30,658 nt of DNA from Gammaproteobacteria bacterium (GTDB lineage Bacteria > Pseudomonadota > Gammaproteobacteria > Chromatiales > Sedimenticolaceae): the NCBI GenBank assembly GCA_020445165.1, contig JAGRHE010000015.1, positions 1 through 30,658 on the forward strand. The letters are read 5' to 3'. This document shows, piece by piece, positions 28,390-30,658 of the stretch (position 1 is the stretch's first letter; every line of letters starts with the position of its first letter). The notes under the pieces are model-generated. The model made no database searches, was not told where the DNA came from, and saw nothing but the letters and a program-made list of their open reading frames with translations. A program made the position numbers and the translations under genes.

Positions 28390-28428
28390 ACCCAGATCAA
28401 GTTTCCTGAATCATAACTTCACAGGCAC

Positions 28429-28453
28429 AAAAAACCCCGCGTGACGCGGGGTT
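28429..28453 (-). terminator. intrinsic terminator of the GPFNGG-repeat protein gene
   Basis: On the minus strand a seven-pair GC stem (CCCCGCG / CGCGGGG, three-base loop), extended to nine pairs by AA/TT, runs straight into six T's. It lies about 100 bases after the stop of the upstream gene (28556). On the plus strand the T-run is short, so it works mainly in the minus direction. It separates that gene from the copper cluster. Confidence 0.88.
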
Positions 28454-28483
28454 CCTTGTCCGATCAGATGCGCGACCTGCCTG

Positions 28484-28527
28484 GTAGGTCGGGCTGAGCC
28501 CGACACGGCAGGCACAGCCTGCCCTAC
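28484..28527. repeat. REP-like palindromic element with cloverleaf shape
   Basis: GTAG and CTAC enclose two hairpins: GTCGGGC-TGA-GCCCGAC (28488-28504) and GGCAGGC-ACA-GCCTGCC (28507-28523), parted by AC. The three stems form a three-way junction. The GTAGGTCGGGCT-type start recalls REP elements that RAYT transposases mobilise in gammaproteobacteria. Only one copy is in this window and no RAYT gene is present. Confidence 0.65.
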
Positions 28528-28555
28528 GCAAAGGCGCTTTCTGTCCGATCGCCGG

Positions 28556-29086
28556 TCAGTTGAACGTGAAGTTCTCACGCATGATGGTCGGCGCGCGACG
28601 CGCGTTCTTTTCGAACTCGTCACCGACATCGATCGGGTTCGGGATGTCGATGGTCGGTGCCTTCCAGCCCGGCGGCACGCGGCCCATGCGATGCGGTGCG
28701 TTCATCATGTCATCCCATGCCTGCGACATGCCCTCTTTGGGATCGGTTGGATTCAACCAAACCTGCGGACCTGCACCCCAAACGCGAGGGCGCATCGGGT
28801 TGAAGCTGTCCGGACGCGACATGTCGAAGCTCTGCATGAACGGCACGCCGCTGAACGGGCTGCCACCGCGGAACGGGCCACCGTTGCCGAACGGACCGCC
28901 GCCATTGAACGGGCCACCGCCGTTGAACGGGCCACCATTGAAAGGACCCGCGCCGTATGGCGCCGGGCCATAACCCATCGGGGCACCGTAAGGGGCTGCG
29001 CCCGGATAGGGGCCATACTGGTCAGCGACTGCAAACTGGCTGCCGACGAGCAGCAACGAAGCGGCCATCACACGTAAAGTTGACAT
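28556..29086 (-). CDS. secreted GPFNGG-repeat protein, sulfur-globule-protein-like (tentative)
   Basis: AAGGAGAAA precedes the ATG at 29086. The 176-aa product has a signal peptide (cleavage VADQ, about residue 21). A Pro/Tyr/Gly section (QYGPYPGAAPYGAPMGYG) is followed by a run of GPFNGG/GPFNGGG-type units (47-80). A different, more ordered C-terminus contains VWLNPTDPKEGMSQAWDDMMNAP and a closing IMRENFTFN. Gly/Tyr/Pro-rich secreted proteins of this look coat the sulfur globules of sulfur-oxidising gammaproteobacteria (Sgp proteins); I infer this only from composition. Structural cell-surface protein is an alternative. It has its own terminator, so it is monocistronic. Confidence 0.65.
   Translation of the reverse strand: MSTLRVMAASLLLVGSQFAVADQYGPYPGAAPYGAPMGYGPAPYGAGPFNGGPFNGGGPFNGGGPFGNGGPFRGGSPFSGVPFMQSFDMSRPDSFNPMRPRVWGAGPQVWLNPTDPKEGMSQAWDDMMNAPHRMGRVPPGWKAPTIDIPNPIDVGDEFEKNARRAPTIMRENFTFN
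28861..28950 (-). repeat. in-frame 18-21-base tandem repeats coding GPFNGG units
   Basis: Near-identical units of 18 or 21 bases (for example TTGAACGGGCCACCGCCG, plus-strand reading) repeat within the secreted protein gene and code GPFNGG or GPFNGGG. Copy number could vary between strains by slippage or recombination without breaking the frame, because all units are multiples of three. Confidence 0.7.
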
Positions 29087-29143
29087 CAATTTCTCCTTGG
29101 AACTGTGGAACCCGCTCTGTGCATCGCACTGCGCCCCAGAGCC

Positions 29144-29149
29144 AGTATA
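29144..29149 (-). promoter_or_regulatory. possible -10 box (TATACT) for the GPFNGG-repeat gene
   Basis: On the minus strand TATACT matches five of six -10 bases and would give a leader of about 50 nt. There is no good -35 box at 17 bases. Two alternatives lie in the AT-rich island further upstream. Confidence 0.3.
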
Positions 29150-29228
29150 GTCGTTGTGCTCGCAGGAACTCCGCAGGTCCCCGACCGATCCACCACCCCG
29201 TCCGGGGCCGATGAAACGAGCGTTTCGA

Positions 29229-29284
29229 ATCAAGAATTAGTTTATTCTTATTTACTTTATTAAGCAAGCCAATAAATAATACTT
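29229..29284. promoter_or_regulatory. AT-rich island between metZ and the GPFNGG-repeat gene
   Basis: About 55 bases with very few G or C in an otherwise GC-rich window. It contains TTTATT/AATAAA inverted pieces and several -10-like and -35-like strings on the minus strand (TTGGCT, TTGCTT, TAAACT). It could be an UP element and promoter for the secreted protein gene or a nucleoid-protein (H-NS-like) binding site. The exact boxes cannot be chosen by eye. Confidence 0.4.
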
Positions 29285-29357
29285 ATCAGCGTACCGATCC
29301 TGCCTGGCGCGCCCACGGGGCGCAAGTGGCGGGCAACGGCTGGGCGACAGTCGCCGT

Positions 29358-30557
29358 TCAGGCACTGTGCAGACCGCGCGCGATGTCACGCCGGATATCG
29401 TCGAACGCCTCCAGCCCGACCGCAATCCGGATCAGGCCTTCGCCGATCCCTGCCTGGGCGCGCTGTTCGTCCGTCAACCGACCATGGGTGGTCGTCGCCG
29501 GGTGCGTGATCGTGGTTTTCGCATCGCCCAGGTTGGCCGTGATCGACATCATCCGGGTGGCGTCGATCACCCGCCATGCCGCCTCGCGTCCACCGGCGAC
29601 CTCGAACGCGACGATGCCACCGGGGCGCGACTGCTGCATCTGCGCGAGCGCATGTTGCGGATGCCCCGGAAGCCCCGGATAGTGGACATGCGCGACACCG
29701 GCCTGTTCGGCCAGCCACTCGGCCAGGCGCTGCGCACTGGTCGAGTGTGCCTGCATGCGCAGTGCCAGCGTCTCCAATCCCTTGAGAAAGATCCAGGCAG
29801 CGAACGGACTCATGGTTGGGCCGGCGGTGCGCAGCACGCCGTACACCTCTTCACCGACCCGCTTGCGGTCACCGACCACCGCACCACCGACCGCCCTGCC
29901 CTGGCCATCGAGATACTTGGTCGCGGAATGGATCACGATGTCGGCGCCCAGTTCGAGCGGCCGTTGCAGCACCGGTGTGCAGAAACAATTGTCGACCACC
30001 AGCAGGCAGTCGTGCGCGTGGGCCAGTTCGGCCAGCGCGCGGATATCGCCGAGTTCGATCAGCGGATTGGATGGTGTCTCGACGAACAGCATGCGGGTGT
30101 TCGGCTTGATCTGTTTTCTCCAGTCATCGACATCGCTCAGCGTGGCGTAGCTGGTCGAGATACCGAACCGGTCGAGGTACTTGTTGAACAGCACCGTGGT
30201 GCTGCCGAAGATGCTGCGCGAACTGACGATGTGGTCGCCCTTCTGCAACAGGGCCATGCAGGTGGCGAGGATGGCAGACATGCCCGAGGCGGTGGCCACG
30301 CAGCTCTCGCCGCCCTCCATCACTGCCAGGCGTTCTTCGAAGGCACGCACGGTCGGATTGGTGAAGCGCGAGTAGATGTTGCCCTGGCTTTCGCCGCTGA
30401 AACGGGCGGCCGCCTCCGCCGCGCTGGAAAAGACGAAGCTCGACGTGGCGAAAATCGGCTCGCTGTGCTCCTGCGCGGCCGGGCGGTGATGCCCGGTGCG
30501 CACCGCGAGCGTCTCGATCGCCCAGTCCTGATCCTGATCTGTCACCCTGTACTCCAT
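29358..30557 (-). CDS. metZ: O-succinylhomoserine sulfhydrylase
   Basis: A 399-aa PLP enzyme of the Cys/Met-metabolism family that makes homocysteine from O-succinylhomoserine and sulfide, the direct-sulfhydrylation route to methionine. Signatures are ETLAVRTGHHRPAAQEHSEPIF, NIYSRFTNPTVRAFEERLAVMEGGESCVATASGMSAI, VETPSNPL, VVDNCFCTP and the PLP lysine in SATKYLDGQGRAVGG (Lys214). The RFTNPT and GQGRAVGG wording favours MetZ over MetB or MetC. The GTG at 30545 (GGAG six bases upstream) may be the real start rather than the ATG at 30557. The leader just upstream has a terminator/antiterminator pair, so expression is likely controlled by attenuation. Confidence 0.93.
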   Translation of the reverse strand: MEYRVTDQDQDWAIETLAVRTGHHRPAAQEHSEPIFATSSFVFSSAAEAAARFSGESQGNIYSRFTNPTVRAFEERLAVMEGGESCVATASGMSAILATCMALLQKGDHIVSSRSIFGSTTVLFNKYLDRFGISTSYATLSDVDDWRKQIKPNTRMLFVETPSNPLIELGDIRALAELAHAHDCLLVVDNCFCTPVLQRPLELGADIVIHSATKYLDGQGRAVGGAVVGDRKRVGEEVYGVLRTAGPTMSPFAAWIFLKGLETLALRMQAHSTSAQRLAEWLAEQAGVAHVHYPGLPGHPQHALAQMQQSRPGGIVAFEVAGGREAAWRVIDATRMMSITANLGDAKTTITHPATTTHGRLTDEQRAQAGIGEGLIRIAVGLEAFDDIRRDIARGLHSA

Positions 30558-30578
30558 CGCCGGTCAGCGCCGGCGCAC

Positions 30579-30617
30579 AAAAAAACCTGCCAGGCCCAGT
30601 CAGCCTAAAGCAGGTTT
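30579..30617 (-). terminator. intrinsic terminator in the metZ leader
   Basis: On the minus strand AAACCTGC (30617-30610) pairs with GCAGGTTT (30590-30583). An inner AGGC/GCCT stem (30606-30603 with 30595-30592) is included, and seven T's follow (30585-30579, partly shared with the stem). It ends 22 bases before the metZ ATG. It either terminates an upstream gene or, more likely given the overlapping antiterminator, controls metZ. Confidence 0.85.
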
Positions 30618-30631
30618 CTACCTCGCTTTAG
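30605..30631 (-). promoter_or_regulatory. metZ: antiterminator hairpin in the metZ leader
   Basis: On the minus strand CTAAAGC (30631-30625) pairs with GCTTTAG (30611-30605). An inner AGGT/ACCT stem continues after a one-base bulge (30623-30620 with 30615-30612), closed by an AGAA loop, giving 11 pairs in all. Its 3' arm uses bases of the terminator's 5' arm (ACCTGC), so the two structures cannot form together. Confidence 0.65.
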
Positions 30632-30658
30632 CAGCATTTATAAAGCGCCCGCAATCTG
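30624..30658 (-). ncRNA. possible 3' part of a SAM-II-type riboswitch (cut by window end)
   Basis: On the minus strand the leader reads ATTGCGGGCGC, then ATAAATGCTGCTAAA. From memory the SAM-II core ends AUAAAUG-UAG-CUAAA after a GC-rich P1 strand, a close match in order and spacing. The 5' P1 strand and loop would lie past 30658. The CTAAAGC piece also feeds the antiterminator, and a self-contained CGCTTTA/TAAAGCG hairpin (30647-30624) can hide it. The position, just upstream of metZ, suits SAM control. The resemblance is short; the segment could also be the end of an upstream gene. Confidence 0.35.

Noticed and set aside
29335..29358. Hairpin AACGGC/GCCGTT at the metZ stop as terminator
   Set aside because: It has a 12-base loop, six pairs, and no T-run on the minus strand, so intrinsic termination there is not supported.
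30583..30647. tRNA or other small structured RNA gene at the right edge
   Set aside because: The stems do not fit a tRNA cloverleaf, there is no T-loop or acceptor end, and the T-run and overlap fit a terminator/antiterminator better.

Overview
The window reads as a chromosomal stretch of a GC-rich gammaproteobacterium, probably a Chromatiales-like or sulfur-oxidising lineage. This rests on protein flavour (short gammaproteobacterial housekeeping genes, a PEP-CTERM-like secreted protein, a sulfur-globule-like secreted protein, an O-succinylhomoserine sulfhydrylase) and is an inference, not a proven taxonomy. I see no rRNA, tRNA, CRISPR array, transposase, integrase or phage gene.

Left part (1-10.9 kb, all plus strand): many small, mostly monocistronic genes. 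In order they are a zinc-independent quinone-reductase-type oxidoreductase, a four-helix membrane protein, a 75-codon remnant of a VIT1/CCC1 metal transporter, a Ca2+/cation antiporter, a lipoprotein, an ABM-like fragment, a DUF1348 protein, a LigB-type extradiol dioxygenase, a DHFR-fold reductase, a PEP-CTERM-like secreted protein, a GNAT acetyltransferase, a gamma-glutamylcyclotransferase-fold protein, a SLOG-like nucleotide-binding protein, a periplasmic DUF4124-glutaredoxin fusion, a DUF486 membrane protein, a beta-trefoil-like protein and a three-helix membrane protein.

Middle (10.9-23.6 kb, plus strand): an MscS channel, an M23-type lipoprotein, an alpha/beta-hydrolase lipoprotein, DNA-3-methyladenine glycosylase I (tag), a DUF4410-like lipoprotein, small unknowns, a GFA/CENP-V-type zinc protein and ppnP. 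A compact DNA-repair unit follows: a 47-codon relic that looks like the N-terminus of an actinobacterial-type ATP-dependent ligase (LigB), overlapping the full-length helicase Lhr by ATGA, which in turn overlaps a Nei2-type glycosylase by TGATG. After a TATAAT box come a 30-aa leader peptide and an overlapping HupE/UreJ-family membrane protein.

Right part (23.6-30.66 kb, all minus strand): a self-contained copper-uptake cluster in transcription order. It has a His/Met-rich Spy/CpxP-like periplasmic protein, a DUF2946-like protein, an OprC/NosA-type TonB-dependent copper receptor with the CxxxM and HxM copper ligands, and a tightly overlapping exbB-exbD-tonB set that would energise it. Upstream lie a REP-like cloverleaf element, an intrinsic terminator, a secreted GPFNGG-repeat (sulfur-globule-like) protein, and metZ.

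The most interesting regulatory element is at the right edge. The metZ leader has an intrinsic terminator, a mutually exclusive antiterminator and an upstream segment that resembles the 3' core of a SAM-II-type riboswitch; the rest of that element lies beyond the window.
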